Shown here: piece after piece, positions 26,634 to 36,012 of the stretch
Layout of the letters: each line of letters opens with the position of its first letter
Numbering within the stretch: position 1 is the stretch's first letter
NCBI RefSeq assembly: GCF_019669905.1
Contig: NZ_AP019777.1
Coordinates: 4,526,001-4,590,000, forward strand
Length of the DNA: 64,000 nt
Direction: 5' to 3'
From: Methylomonas koyamae
Lineage (GTDB): Bacteria > Pseudomonadota > Gammaproteobacteria > Methylococcales > Methylomonadaceae
Program-made: the position numbers and the translations under genes
Notes under the pieces: model-generated
What the model was told of the DNA's origin: nothing
The model's input: the letters and a program-made list of their open reading frames with translations, nothing else
The model's database searches: none

Positions 26634-27296
26634 CTAATCGGCCAAGCGGCCGTCGACGATTTTAAGCTGGCGTCCGGCTCGCTCGCCGATTTGCCGGTCG
26701 TGGGTAATCACCATCAGCGTCACGCCCTGCCGGTTCAGGTCTTCCAATAGATTAACGATATCCCGGCCGGCCTTGCTGTCCAGATTGCCGGTCGGTTCGT
26801 CGGCCAACAGAATCGGCGGTCGCATGACCATGGCCCGGGCGATGGCAATACGCTGCAATTGGCCGCCGGACAATTGGTTGGGCCGGTGCTCGGCGCGGTC
26901 GCTCAGGTTAACCTCGGCCAGGGCCTGCCGCACCCGTTCCCGGCGTTGCTTGGGATCGATTCCGGCCAGAACCATCGGCATTTCCACGTTCTCGGCCGCG
27001 GTCAGTCGCGGAATCAAATGAAAAAACTGGAACACGAAGCCGATGTTATCGCGGCGAGTACGCGCCAATTCATTGTCGGTTTGGCGGGTGACATCGCGGC
27101 CGTTCAGCCAATATTGGCCGGCGGAAGGCAGGTCCAGCAAGGCGATGATGTTCAGCAATGTCGATTTGCCGGAGCCGGACGGTCCCATTACCGAGACGTA
27201 TTCGCCGGCGGCGACGGCAAGATCGATACCGTTCAAGGCATGCACGGTCTGCTCGCCGACCTGAAAGCGGCGCTCGATACCGCTGAGCCGGATCAT
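26634..27296 (-). CDS. ABC transporter ATP-binding protein (LolD/MacB-like)
   Basis: The 220-residue protein has Walker A GPSGSGKS at residues 38-45, the signature LSGGQ, Walker B ILLADEPTGNLD and the switch histidine in ITHD. It belongs to the group that pairs with FtsX-type permeases. Its start overlaps the end of the adaptor gene by four bases (ATGA). The matching permeases (21954-24362) lie beyond the araC-eamA pair on the same strand, so the transporter unit appears split. Confidence 0.93.
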   Translation of the reverse strand: MIRLSGIERRFQVGEQTVHALNGIDLAVAAGEYVSVMGPSGSGKSTLLNIIALLDLPSAGQYWLNGRDVTRQTDNELARTRRDNIGFVFQFFHLIPRLTAAENVEMPMVLAGIDPKQRRERVRQALAEVNLSDRAEHRPNQLSGGQLQRIAIARAMVMRPPILLADEPTGNLDSKAGRDIVNLLEDLNRQGVTLMVITHDRQIGERAGRQLKIVDGRLAD

Positions 27297-28429
27297 GGCT
27301 TGGCGCGCACCGTCGCGCCGGCGGCCACGCCTTCCTTACCCAGCGACAACACCACCCGGTCGCCGGCCTGCAATCCGCTCAATACTTCGGTGTAATTCCA
27401 GTTGGTCAGCCCCGCTTCGAAGCTGCGTTCGCGCAACACGTTATCGGCACCGACCAGCAACACCCGATTACCTTCCAGGATAGCTTCGGCCGGCAGCCGC
27501 AGCGCCTGGTCTTTACTGGCCAGCAGCACTTCGATATCGGCACTGTAACCGGGCAGCAATTCGGCCAGATCTTTCGGCTCGCGTAACGTCACTTCCACTT
27601 CCACGGTCCGCGCCTGCTTCTCCTTTTCCAGCACATAGGGCGCGACCCGAGTCACGACGCCGGAACAGCGTTTGTCCGGAAACGCGTCCAGCGAGACGCA
27701 GGCCGGCATGCCGGTTCTAATCCGGGCCACATCGACTTCGTCGATCGGCGCCGACACGGTCAGGCAACTGAGATCCAGCAAATCGATCGGCGGCAGCGTC
27801 GGAATGCCGGGCGGCGACGGCGTAACGAATTCGCCCAGTTCGGCATTGACTTCGGCCACGGTGCCGTCGAACGGAGCCCTGACCAAGGTGCGCTGCACGG
27901 CGGCTTCGGCGACGGCCAACTGGGCCTCGGCCACGCCGATAGTGCGTAAAGCGGCGCGGCAGGCCGCACGCTGCGACTTACCGCCGGTTAGCGACTTGTC
28001 CACCTGTTCTTCCGACACCACGTTATTGCGCTGTTGCAATTTGCTCATCCGCGCCGCCTCGCGCTCGGCACCGCCGGCCAATTGGCAGGTTTGCTCGGCG
28101 CTGGCCCGGCTGGTTTGAATTTGCGCTTTTTGCAACGCGACCTGCGCCTTCAAATCCTGATTCCAGACTTCCAGCAACACTTGGCCCTGGCCGACTTTGT
28201 CGCCTTCCTTGACGTGCAATGCGGCGACTTGGCCGCCGGTAGCCGGCGCCAGATAGGCCCGACGGCAGGCTTTGACCGTACCGACCCGGGTATTGGAGAC
28301 ACTGGCCCGCACTTCGCCCGCGGCCAAGGTATAGGTGTCGACTTCCAGCGGCGGCGGGCGGCGGGCATAGATAAAGGCAATGCCGGCCAGCAACAATGCA
28401 GCGGCAATTAGCAGTTTTTTTCCAGTCAT
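27293..28429 (-). CDS. HlyD/MacA-type periplasmic adaptor
   Basis: From the ATG at 28429 the product has 378 residues: an N-terminal anchor (MTGKKLLIAAALLLAGIAF), a lipoyl half-motif (LHVKEGDKVGQGQVLLEV), and a helical hairpin with coiled coil (about residues 95-165). The second lipoyl half (APFDGTVAEVNAELGE) and beta-barrel and membrane-proximal domains follow. Membrane fusion proteins of this class link inner membrane ABC pumps to an outer membrane channel. A TTG at 28489 would add 20 residues rich in arginine and is less likely. Next to the ATPase it makes a MacA-like partner. No TolC gene is in the window. Confidence 0.88.
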   Translation of the reverse strand: MTGKKLLIAAALLLAGIAFIYARRPPPLEVDTYTLAAGEVRASVSNTRVGTVKACRRAYLAPATGGQVAALHVKEGDKVGQGQVLLEVWNQDLKAQVALQKAQIQTSRASAEQTCQLAGGAEREAARMSKLQQRNNVVSEEQVDKSLTGGKSQRAACRAALRTIGVAEAQLAVAEAAVQRTLVRAPFDGTVAEVNAELGEFVTPSPPGIPTLPPIDLLDLSCLTVSAPIDEVDVARIRTGMPACVSLDAFPDKRCSGVVTRVAPYVLEKEKQARTVEVEVTLREPKDLAELLPGYSADIEVLLASKDQALRLPAEAILEGNRVLLVGADNVLRERSFEAGLTNWNYTEVLSGLQAGDRVVLSLGKEGVAAGATVRAKP

Positions 28430-28511
28430 ACGAGGCGTGGTCCAATGGGCTTTGCCGGCTAGCCTACCGCGTCGCGGCGGGATTTTCAAAACGCCGCCGG
28501 CAGAGCCACTT

Positions 28512-30482
28512 TCAGTTGGCTGCCGGATTCCGGGCTCTCAAGCTGAACGAGATCCGGGTTTCCTGGCCGGCCAAGTCCAGAAAGCGGTTGAATTCGGCAA
28601 ATTTGTCGACCGGCACTTCCGCCCGCGGCATTTGCAGATCGGTATAAGCGGTGACGCTGTCGCCGTCCTGGCGGTAATACCGGTGCAGGGAACCCCATTG
28701 CGACAGGTAATCGGCTTTCGGGCCGACATTGCCGACGCTTTTCCCGGCTGGTAGCCGATAGCGGATTTCGCTACGGTAATGGATGCCCTTGAACGAGTAC
28801 GGATAGTATTGGTTACGGGACCTGACGTCCTTCGCCAGCGAATTCAACCAGGGTTCGTAATCGCGGTAGATTTTCAGTAAAGCCGGATCGAACACGTTAC
28901 GGTATTCGGCGGTCGACGCCAGCGTTATACCGGCGTCTGGCGTATCCAGCCCTTGGGCGCTGAACGCCGGCTTTACTTTATCCCCCATCACCGAACGGTA
29001 ATCGTCTTGTAGCCAGCGCTCGCGTTCTTCCTGCGACTTAACCGCCAACGCCCGCCGCACTTCCGCCGCCCAATGGGTATCGTAAGTCCGAGCCAGACTT
29101 TCCTGCACGCTGCCGTCTGGGTGCAGACGGTTATCGGCCGTGGTTTGCGCCACCCAGGTGAAGGTTTCGCTGGCCAGATTATGCGGCGCTTTGGCATCTC
29201 GCCCGACCGCCAAAGCCACCGCGCCCTGCAACGCGTAAGGCAAACGGCCGCCGCCGGTGTCGGGATCGGTCAAATCCACGCAGATTTCGCCGGCCTGCAC
29301 CGACTTCACGCAGGCCAGCATATGGTTGAAGTAAACCCCGCTCGGCAACAACAGTTTGGCCAGCGACATCCGCCCGGTCGAAGCCAGCACCGGATACGCG
29401 TCCAATCCTGCGTTGCGGGCCAGATTGACGAACAGCATGGTCTTGTCCTTGCAATCGCCGAACCGGCGCTGCAACGTCGCCGCGGTCGGCCTGGGAATAA
29501 CGTTGCCCTTGCCCCGCTCCAGCCCGACGTAACGGATCTCGCGCGCCACGAAGCCACTCAAGCGGCTGACGATATCCTTAACATCGCGGGCATCGCCGCG
29601 CAAACGCAACGCCAAGTCCGCGATGCTGCCGTCCCGGCTCAAGGCCGGCTCTGCAAGTTTGTCCATACTCGCTGCGACCGCCGCCCAACTAGTCGGCTCG
29701 GCCAGCACCAATACCGGCAACAGGTCGAAAGCGGACGGCATCTGGTTGTCGACCGGAAGAGGCGCGGCGGCGGCCGTGGTCGCGCAAACCAATTCCTGTT
29801 TGCCTTGCCGGCAATCCAGCTTTGGGTAGTCGGTTTGCCACGCCGGCTGCGGCACCGCAACATCCCAGCGGACTTCCGCACGGAAACGTTCCAACGGGTA
29901 AAAATTGGCCGGAAACAAGGTGCGCGCCCACGGCATCGGCAGTTTATTGCGGTCCGACACGATCTTATAGCGCAACACCGCGATACTACCCGGCCGCAGT
30001 TGGGCAAACGGCACCGTCACGTACACGGTGTCGGTGAATATGTTGTAGACATTCTGATTGTTGAGTTGCAGCGTGCTCGGGTCGATGTCGGCGATAGCGC
30101 CGTCCGGTTGCACCACGTAGGCGGCTTCGATTTCGGCGCGCTGGTGGTTGGCGTCCAGCCAGAAGCCGTTGTTGCCGTCGCTCTCTATACCTTTTGCCGT
30201 CAAATACAACTGGGCGACGCTGACGGTTTCCTCTATCCGGCGGTCGCGGCCGAGATATAGCTGGTGAGTTTCGCCGACGGCCACGCTGCCGTAACCGAGC
30301 TGTTTCAGTTCCGTAATCCGCGCCGCCGCCGGCGCCAGCGCCGCGTAGTCACTATGCTCGGCCCGCGGCACCCAGCGCACCAGATCCGGCGCATAGCCGG
30401 CCAATTTCAAATCGCGCCCGGCCGCCGCCGCATAGGCCACGCCATGCCACCAGCACAGGGCGGCCAACACTAAAATCCTCAT
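28512..30482 (-). CDS. DUF3857/transglutaminase-like exported protein
   Basis: The 656-residue protein begins with a signal peptide (MRILVLAALCWWHGVAYA). It has a DUF3857 domain (about residues 60-230) and then a transglutaminase-like fold (about 290-410). The catalytic triad looks complete: Cys344 in FGDCKDKT, His387 in FNHMLACV, and Asp403 in CVDLTDP. The C-terminal 230 residues have no recognised domain. Such proteins are often found near outer membrane or exporter genes, but the reaction is unknown; the fold also serves proteases. Its start overlaps the upstream membrane protein gene by four bases, and the adaptor gene lies 82 bases downstream. Confidence 0.85.
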   Translation of the reverse strand: MRILVLAALCWWHGVAYAAAAGRDLKLAGYAPDLVRWVPRAEHSDYAALAPAAARITELKQLGYGSVAVGETHQLYLGRDRRIEETVSVAQLYLTAKGIESDGNNGFWLDANHQRAEIEAAYVVQPDGAIADIDPSTLQLNNQNVYNIFTDTVYVTVPFAQLRPGSIAVLRYKIVSDRNKLPMPWARTLFPANFYPLERFRAEVRWDVAVPQPAWQTDYPKLDCRQGKQELVCATTAAAAPLPVDNQMPSAFDLLPVLVLAEPTSWAAVAASMDKLAEPALSRDGSIADLALRLRGDARDVKDIVSRLSGFVAREIRYVGLERGKGNVIPRPTAATLQRRFGDCKDKTMLFVNLARNAGLDAYPVLASTGRMSLAKLLLPSGVYFNHMLACVKSVQAGEICVDLTDPDTGGGRLPYALQGAVALAVGRDAKAPHNLASETFTWVAQTTADNRLHPDGSVQESLARTYDTHWAAEVRRALAVKSQEERERWLQDDYRSVMGDKVKPAFSAQGLDTPDAGITLASTAEYRNVFDPALLKIYRDYEPWLNSLAKDVRSRNQYYPYSFKGIHYRSEIRYRLPAGKSVGNVGPKADYLSQWGSLHRYYRQDGDSVTAYTDLQMPRAEVPVDKFAEFNRFLDLAGQETRISFSLRARNPAAN

Positions 30483-31936
30483 GATTCGTTCCCGCCGGCA
30501 GCCAAACGAAAACTTTCGACCAATTGCGCCGCACTGGCGTTCGCCAGGTTACCGGCGTGGCTGACCACTTCGAATACCCGTTCCGGCGTCAATACGGTCG
30601 CAACCAGCAGCGGCGAATCCCGCGACGTCAGCGGCCCCTTGTAACTGTAGCGCGCCAACGACATCGGAATATTGTCGCTGCCGTCCGCGAAGCGCCGGGT
30701 CTCCTGCATCTCGTAATCGTTCCAATTGGCGGCGACCAAAGCCTGGCGCTGGTCGACGAAGCCGTCCAGGCTTTGCTGCTGGCTGGGACTGATGCGCACC
30801 ACCACCCATTCGCCGCTGGTGCGATTGACCAGTTCGATATCGGTATCTGGGTACAAGGTGCCGCGCTCGACCACGCGCCACTGGCGGTCGGGTATCGTCA
30901 AAAAATAATCGGCGCCGGGGCCGGCAACCTGCTGCTGCGCCGCCAACGCCGGGGCGGCGAAGTAAGCGAACTCGGTTTTGCTGCCCAGCAAACCCAAGAC
31001 GATCAAAGGAGCGCCGGCCAAAAACACGCTGCGCTGGCGCCAGGTATAACGATCGGGCGCCGCCCGCCACTGCGCAGGCTGCGCAGTGCGCAACCGATTC
31101 ATCCAGGCGTTCAACACCAGCCAGGGTATGGACGCCAGCAGGCAACTGAGCAGGAACAAAAATTGCGGTATCGCGAAATTGGCCAACGTCGCCGCAACCA
31201 ACATCAACGCCAAGGCCGCCGGCGATAACTTGAGCGCCATGCCGCCCGCTTGCGCCAAGCGCCCGGCTTGCCCGGCAACCCGGTAAAACACGTTGAAATT
31301 GTAAAGCGGAATCAACATCTGCCAGGCGCAGCGCCGCGGATTCAATCGCGAGCCGGCCAATACCGCTATATCGCTGGCAATCCGGTACATTAAAAACGGT
31401 GCATACAACGTTGCGCTGAACAGCATCAACCACAGCAAGCGCCAATTACTATGCGGCGGGTAGAGCAAAAGCGGGGCGTTTGCGGCCGGCGCGGCCGGCT
31501 CGGGACTGATCGCGGCCGCCGGTTCGAATTCGGCAAAACCCTGAACGACCCGCCACCAGCGCCGGTGGCGTTGGTGGCCGCGCCAAAGCAGCGGCAAAGC
31601 CGCCAACGTCGCCACTGCGGCGACTACTCCAGCCCCTAACATGGTGTTGGGATTGGCGGTACGGTAACCCTCGTACAGCACAGACAACATCAACACTGCC
31701 AAAGCCAACAACACGTTGCCGGCAACAAACCAAGCGCCGCCCCGGTAACGCTTTAGCGCTGCGTAGCCGCTGTACCATGCAATCAGGCCGAACCCGGCCG
31801 GCGCCAGGTAAGCCAGTGCGTCGCCTGCCGCCGGCGATTGCCCGGCCCCTACGGCGGACCAAACCGTTACTGCCAGATAAAGCAAACTTTGCGCATACAA
31901 ACCAAAGCAGCCCTTTTTGCGATGATGTTCTTCCAT
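30479..31936 (-). CDS. Multi-spanning membrane protein of unknown function
   Basis: Not recognised. From the ATG at 31936, with GGAAC upstream, the product has 485 residues. About four membrane helices lie in the first 130 residues and five more between about 170 and 350. A soluble C-terminal domain of about 130 residues contains DYFLTIPDRQWRVVER and then VVVRISPSQQQ. A longer in-frame version from 32011 lacks a convincing site. The four-base overlap with the transglutaminase-like gene shows they are translated together. The C-terminal soluble part presumably faces the periplasm with its partner; this is inference. Confidence 0.65.
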   Translation of the reverse strand: MEEHHRKKGCFGLYAQSLLYLAVTVWSAVGAGQSPAAGDALAYLAPAGFGLIAWYSGYAALKRYRGGAWFVAGNVLLALAVLMLSVLYEGYRTANPNTMLGAGVVAAVATLAALPLLWRGHQRHRRWWRVVQGFAEFEPAAAISPEPAAPAANAPLLLYPPHSNWRLLWLMLFSATLYAPFLMYRIASDIAVLAGSRLNPRRCAWQMLIPLYNFNVFYRVAGQAGRLAQAGGMALKLSPAALALMLVAATLANFAIPQFLFLLSCLLASIPWLVLNAWMNRLRTAQPAQWRAAPDRYTWRQRSVFLAGAPLIVLGLLGSKTEFAYFAAPALAAQQQVAGPGADYFLTIPDRQWRVVERGTLYPDTDIELVNRTSGEWVVVRISPSQQQSLDGFVDQRQALVAANWNDYEMQETRRFADGSDNIPMSLARYSYKGPLTSRDSPLLVATVLTPERVFEVVSHAGNLANASAAQLVESFRLAAGGNES

Positions 31937-32317
31937 GTCCGTTCCGAATGAATAAAGCCTGCCGGCTACTGCCGATTCGAGCGCGATTCCGTAGGGCCGG
32001 CCTCGCGCCACTCAGCACAAACTCTAAAATGAAACCGGACATTTGACAAACCGATTTATCGGCGAGCCGCCGCCAGTCCGAAATTTCGCACTTTGCTTGG
32101 TCACGGCGGTCGTAATCGACAGCATTGAAAGGTTTGTGAAAGCTTTTCGGGATAGACTGGATACCAATCCATAAATTTACTGGGAGAATACGCCGCCACA
32201 TCCGGCTACGGTTGTTCGGCAAGCCTGTAAGGACTTAACCGCAGCGTCCCGGACGGCCCAACCCAGTCCGGGTAATCGCGGCTTGTTCATCCCGGCCAAT
32301 ACCATCAGGAGTGCGCT
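31937..32317. other. Intergenic region, divergent promoters
   Basis: This 381-base gap separates the divergent membrane protein and P-type ATPase genes. I see no gene in it. An AGGAG site lies ten bases before the ATPase start. No clear sigma-70 hexamer pair or repeat stands out. Confidence 0.6.
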
Positions 32318-35300
32318 ATGTCCCACCAACCATTTAGCAATTTGCCGCAGGCCGACTGGCACGCGATCTCGGCGGACGAGGCGCTGGAACGGCTCGACTC
32401 GGACCGCCGCCACGGCCTGACGAGCGAAGCAGCGCAACAGCGCCTGAAGCGATTCGGCCGCAACCGCTTGCCCAGCCGGCGCGTCCGACCGGCATGGCTG
32501 CGCTTCCTGATGCAATTTCACAACGCCTTGATATACATCATGCTGGCGGCCGCGGCGACCACGGCATTCCTCGGCGACCTGGTCGATACCGGCGTGCTGC
32601 TGGCCGCGGTTCTGGTCAACGCCATCATCGGTTTCATTCAGGAAGGCAGAGCCGAACAAGCGATGGACGCGATACGGCATATGTTGTCGCTGCGCACCAG
32701 CGTAATCCGAAACGGCGTGCGTATCGAAATCGAAGCGGAGGCGCTGGTACCCGGCGACTTGGTCCTGCTGGCTTCCGGCGACAAGGTGCCGGCCGACCTG
32801 CGTTTGATCGCCTGCAAGGGGCTGCGCGTCAACGAAGCCATCCTGACCGGAGAATCGGCAGCGGTGGAGAAAACGCTGGCGCCGGTAGCCGCCGACGCGT
32901 TGCTGGCCGACCGGCTCTGCCTGCTCTATTCCGGAACGCTGGTGGCGTCCGGCCAGGCGACCGGCCTCGTGGTCGCCACCGGCGTCAATACCGAACTGGG
33001 CCGCATCAGTACGATGCTGGAAAACGTACAGGCGGTGACCACGCCCTTGCTGCGCCAGATCGCCGGTTTCGGCCACTGGTTGGCGCTGGTCATCGTAATC
33101 ATGTCCGCGGCGACATTCCTGATCGGCGTGCTCTGGCACGGCCATTCGCCGCAAGAAATGTTCATGATGGCGGTGGCGCTGGCCGCTTCGGCAATCCCGG
33201 AAGGCCTACCGGCGATTATGACCATCACGCTGGCGCTCGGCATGAAACGCATGGCCAGACACAACGCCATTATCCGCCACTTGCCGGCCGTGGAAACGCT
33301 GGGGTCGGTGACCGTTATCTGCTCGGATAAAACCGGTACGTTGACCCGCAACGAAATGACGGTACAGCGCCTGGTCACGGCGGACCGGATTTTCGACATC
33401 GGCGGCGGCGGCTACTCTCCGGAGGGCGGCGTCTTTTTCAACGGCGAACCGGCCAGCGCCGAGCAATACCCGGAATTGCAGCAGATCGCCCGCGCCGCGG
33501 TATTGTGCAACGACGCCGAACTGCGTAAAAACGCCGACGGCATTTGGCAGATCGAAGGCGACCCGACCGAGGGCGCGTTACTGGCCTTCGCCGCCAAAGC
33601 CGGCGCCGACCTCGACTGGACCCGCCGTAACCATCCGCGTGCCGACGTGATTCCGTTCGAATCCGAACACAGGCTGATGGCCACGCTGAACCGCAACCAC
33701 GAGGGCCAAGCGGCCATCTACGCCAAAGGCGCACCCGAGCGGATTTTGGCGATGTGCGGCCAACAACTCGGCACCGATGCTGCGGCGGTGAATGTCGAAT
33801 ACTGGCAACAAGCCGCCGGCGAAGCGGCGGCACTCGGCCTGCGCTTGCTGGCCATTGCCGCCAAACCCGCCGCATCCGGCCAGTACGACCTCAGCTTCGC
33901 CGACCTGGAAGGCGGTTTCGAATTGCTCGGTGTGGTCGGCATTATCGATCCGCCCCGCGACGAGGCGATTTCGGCCGTGGCGGCCTGCCAACGCGCCGGC
34001 ATCAAGATCAAAATGATTACCGGCGACCACGCGGATACCGCCCGCGCCATCGGCGCGCAACTGGGCATCGGCCGCAATCTGTCGGCCTTGACCGGCGCCG
34101 ATATCGAATCGATGGACGATCCGCAATTGCGCGAGGTGGTCAACGACGCCGACATATTCGCCCGCGCCAGCCCCGAGCACAAACTGCGTCTGGTGCAGGC
34201 CTTGCAGGCCGGCGGAGAAGTGGTGGCGATGACCGGCGACGGCGTCAACGACGCACCGGCCTTGAAACGGGCCGACGTCGGCGTGGCAATGGGTTTGAAA
34301 GGCACCGAAGTCGCCAAGGAGGCGGCCGACATGGTCCTGGCCGACGACAATTTCGCCACCATCGCCAACGCAGTACGCGAAGGCCGCGGCATTTACGACA
34401 ATATCCGTAAATTCGTGCTATTCATGCTGCCGACCAACGGCGGCGAAGCGCTGGTCGTGATCGCGGCCATTCTGTTCCAATTGACCTTGCCGCTGACGCC
34501 GGCGCAAGTGCTTTGGATCAATATGGCCACATCGAGCACGTTGGGTTTGGCCTTGGCCTTCGAGCACCCGGAACGCGACGCGATGCGCCGGCCGCCGCGC
34601 AGCCCCGAAGAGTCCTTGTTGTCCTGGTTCTTCGCCTGGCGGGTGTTGATGGTTTCCGTGCTGATCATGGCCGGCTCGCTCGGTTTGTTTTTATGGGAAA
34701 TCGAACGCGGCTCCAGCCTGGAAACGGCACGGACCATGGCAGTCAGCTCGGTCGTGGCCGCGGAAATGTTCTACCTGGTCAACAGCCGTTATATTTACAA
34801 ATCCGCACTATCGCTGGAAGGGCTGTTCGGCAACCGCTACGTGCTGGTCGCGATATTCGCCTGCGCCTTGCTGCAACTGGCCTATACCCACGCCGGGCCG
34901 CTACAGGCGCTGTTCGGTTCCACCGACCTGTCCTTAGAAGAATGGAGCAAAGTGTTACTGGCCGGCGCCGGCGTGTTCGCCGTAGCCGAGTTCGAAAAAG
35001 CCGTGCTGCGCGGCGCGAAACGGTTAAAGCGCCACAGAGCGGCCACGCGCGCCGAATCGCAACAGCCGCCGCAGCAACGGCCGATTTCCGTGCCGCGTTC
35101 GCTGTTGGTCGCAGTCGACTTTTCCGACGACGCCGGCAATGCGGCGCACCAGGCCGCCCTGCTGGCCGCCACCCATAACGGCGTGCTGAAATTGTTGCAC
35201 GTGGTGGACGAGACTTCCTTGAATGCGGTGGCCGAATTGATCCGTTCGCACGATGCCGCCGAAACCAAACTCGTCGCGGATGCCCAACATAGGCTGGACG

Positions 35301-35959
35301 AGGTCAGAACCGAAATCGCGCGGGAAACGCAAGTGGCCGCGGTGTCGCGGGTCAAAATCGGCCGGGTATTCGACGAAATCCTGTCTGCCGCCGAACGCGC
35401 CGATTTGCTGGTGCTGGGTGCGCGCGGCGCCAATCCGATCCGCGACATGTTATTGGGGTCGACGACCGATCGGCTGCTGCAGGTTTATCAAGGCTCGGTG
35501 TTGGTCGTGAAACGCCCGGCGCAGGCGGCGTACCGCAGAGTGCTGGTACCGGTGGATTTCTCGCCGCACTCCGTGGCGGCACTGAAAACCGCAATGCTTA
35601 TCGCACCCGACGCCGAAATTTGGCTAATTCACGCCTTTACGATACCGTTCGCCGGCGAACGCCATATCGTCGACCAACTCGATGCGGAAATGCAGCGTTA
35701 TTGCGAAGAGGCCAGACAACATGCCTACAGCAAGATCGGCAATCTGATGCAGCAGACCGCGAGCGGGCAGGATTGCTTTGTCCGCCTGGTCGAACCTGGC
35801 AGCCCGGCCACGGTAATTTTGGCCAAGGAAGCGGAGTTTCAAGCGGACTTGATCGTGATGGGCAAACAGGGCCAGTCCATCGTCAAGGAAATGCTGATCG
35901 GCAGCGTAACCCGGCACGTTCTGGCCGATTCGAAATGCGACGTGCTGATTGTGCGCTGA
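32318..35959 (+). CDS. P-type cation ATPase fused to two universal stress protein domains
   Basis: The 1213-residue protein has a complete P2-type ATPase in its first 905 residues. A cation ATPase N-terminal domain is followed by helices M1 and M2, actuator TGES (177-180), M4 PEGLP (294-298), and phosphorylated Asp337 in SDKTGTLT. Further on are the nucleotide site motif KGAPE, hinge TGDGVNDAP and six C-terminal helices. After a glutamine-rich linker come two UspA domains (about 925-1067 and 1070-1213). Each has an intact ATP-binding pattern: GARGANPIRDMLLGST and GKQGQSIVKEMLIGS. The first part resembles Ca2+ or Na+/K+ pumps, but the M6 ligand set is unusual (NMATSST). Ion specificity is therefore open. 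Confidence 0.92.
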   Translation: MSHQPFSNLPQADWHAISADEALERLDSDRRHGLTSEAAQQRLKRFGRNRLPSRRVRPAWLRFLMQFHNALIYIMLAAAATTAFLGDLVDTGVLLAAVLVNAIIGFIQEGRAEQAMDAIRHMLSLRTSVIRNGVRIEIEAEALVPGDLVLLASGDKVPADLRLIACKGLRVNEAILTGESAAVEKTLAPVAADALLADRLCLLYSGTLVASGQATGLVVATGVNTELGRISTMLENVQAVTTPLLRQIAGFGHWLALVIVIMSAATFLIGVLWHGHSPQEMFMMAVALAASAIPEGLPAIMTITLALGMKRMARHNAIIRHLPAVETLGSVTVICSDKTGTLTRNEMTVQRLVTADRIFDIGGGGYSPEGGVFFNGEPASAEQYPELQQIARAAVLCNDAELRKNADGIWQIEGDPTEGALLAFAAKAGADLDWTRRNHPRADVIPFESEHRLMATLNRNHEGQAAIYAKGAPERILAMCGQQLGTDAAAVNVEYWQQAAGEAAALGLRLLAIAAKPAASGQYDLSFADLEGGFELLGVVGIIDPPRDEAISAVAACQRAGIKIKMITGDHADTARAIGAQLGIGRNLSALTGADIESMDDPQLREVVNDADIFARASPEHKLRLVQALQAGGEVVAMTGDGVNDAPALKRADVGVAMGLKGTEVAKEAADMVLADDNFATIANAVREGRGIYDNIRKFVLFMLPTNGGEALVVIAAILFQLTLPLTPAQVLWINMATSSTLGLALAFEHPERDAMRRPPRSPEESLLSWFFAWRVLMVSVLIMAGSLGLFLWEIERGSSLETARTMAVSSVVAAEMFYLVNSRYIYKSALSLEGLFGNRYVLVAIFACALLQLAYTHAGPLQALFGSTDLSLEEWSKVLLAGAGVFAVAEFEKAVLRGAKRLKRHRAATRAESQQPPQQRPISVPRSLLVAVDFSDDAGNAAHQAALLAATHNGVLKLLHVVDETSLNAVAELIRSHDAAETKLVADAQHRLDEVRTEIARETQVAAVSRVKIGRVFDEILSAAERADLLVLGARGANPIRDMLLGSTTDRLLQVYQGSVLVVKRPAQAAYRRVLVPVDFSPHSVAALKTAMLIAPDAEIWLIHAFTIPFAGERHIVDQLDAEMQRYCEEARQHAYSKIGNLMQQTASGQDCFVRLVEPGSPATVILAKEAEFQADLIVMGKQGQSIVKEMLIGSVTRHVLADSKCDVLIVR

Positions 35960-35963
35960 CCGC

Positions 35964-35988
35964 CGCGGCCGGCCTCGGGCCGGCCGCG
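35964..35988. terminator. Strong hairpin between converging genes
   Basis: CGCGGCCGGCC (35964-35974) pairs perfectly with GGCCGGCCGCG (35978-35988) around a three-base loop. It is five bases past the ATPase stop and 24 bases from the end of the converging acyltransferase gene. No U tract follows. Confidence 0.5.
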
Positions 35989-36012
35989 TTGAAGGGGTAA
36001 GCTAAAGGAAAG

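Noticed and set aside
29073..30260. 395-codon open frame on the plus strand
   Set aside because: Antisense shadow of the transglutaminase-like gene; no domain or start signal.
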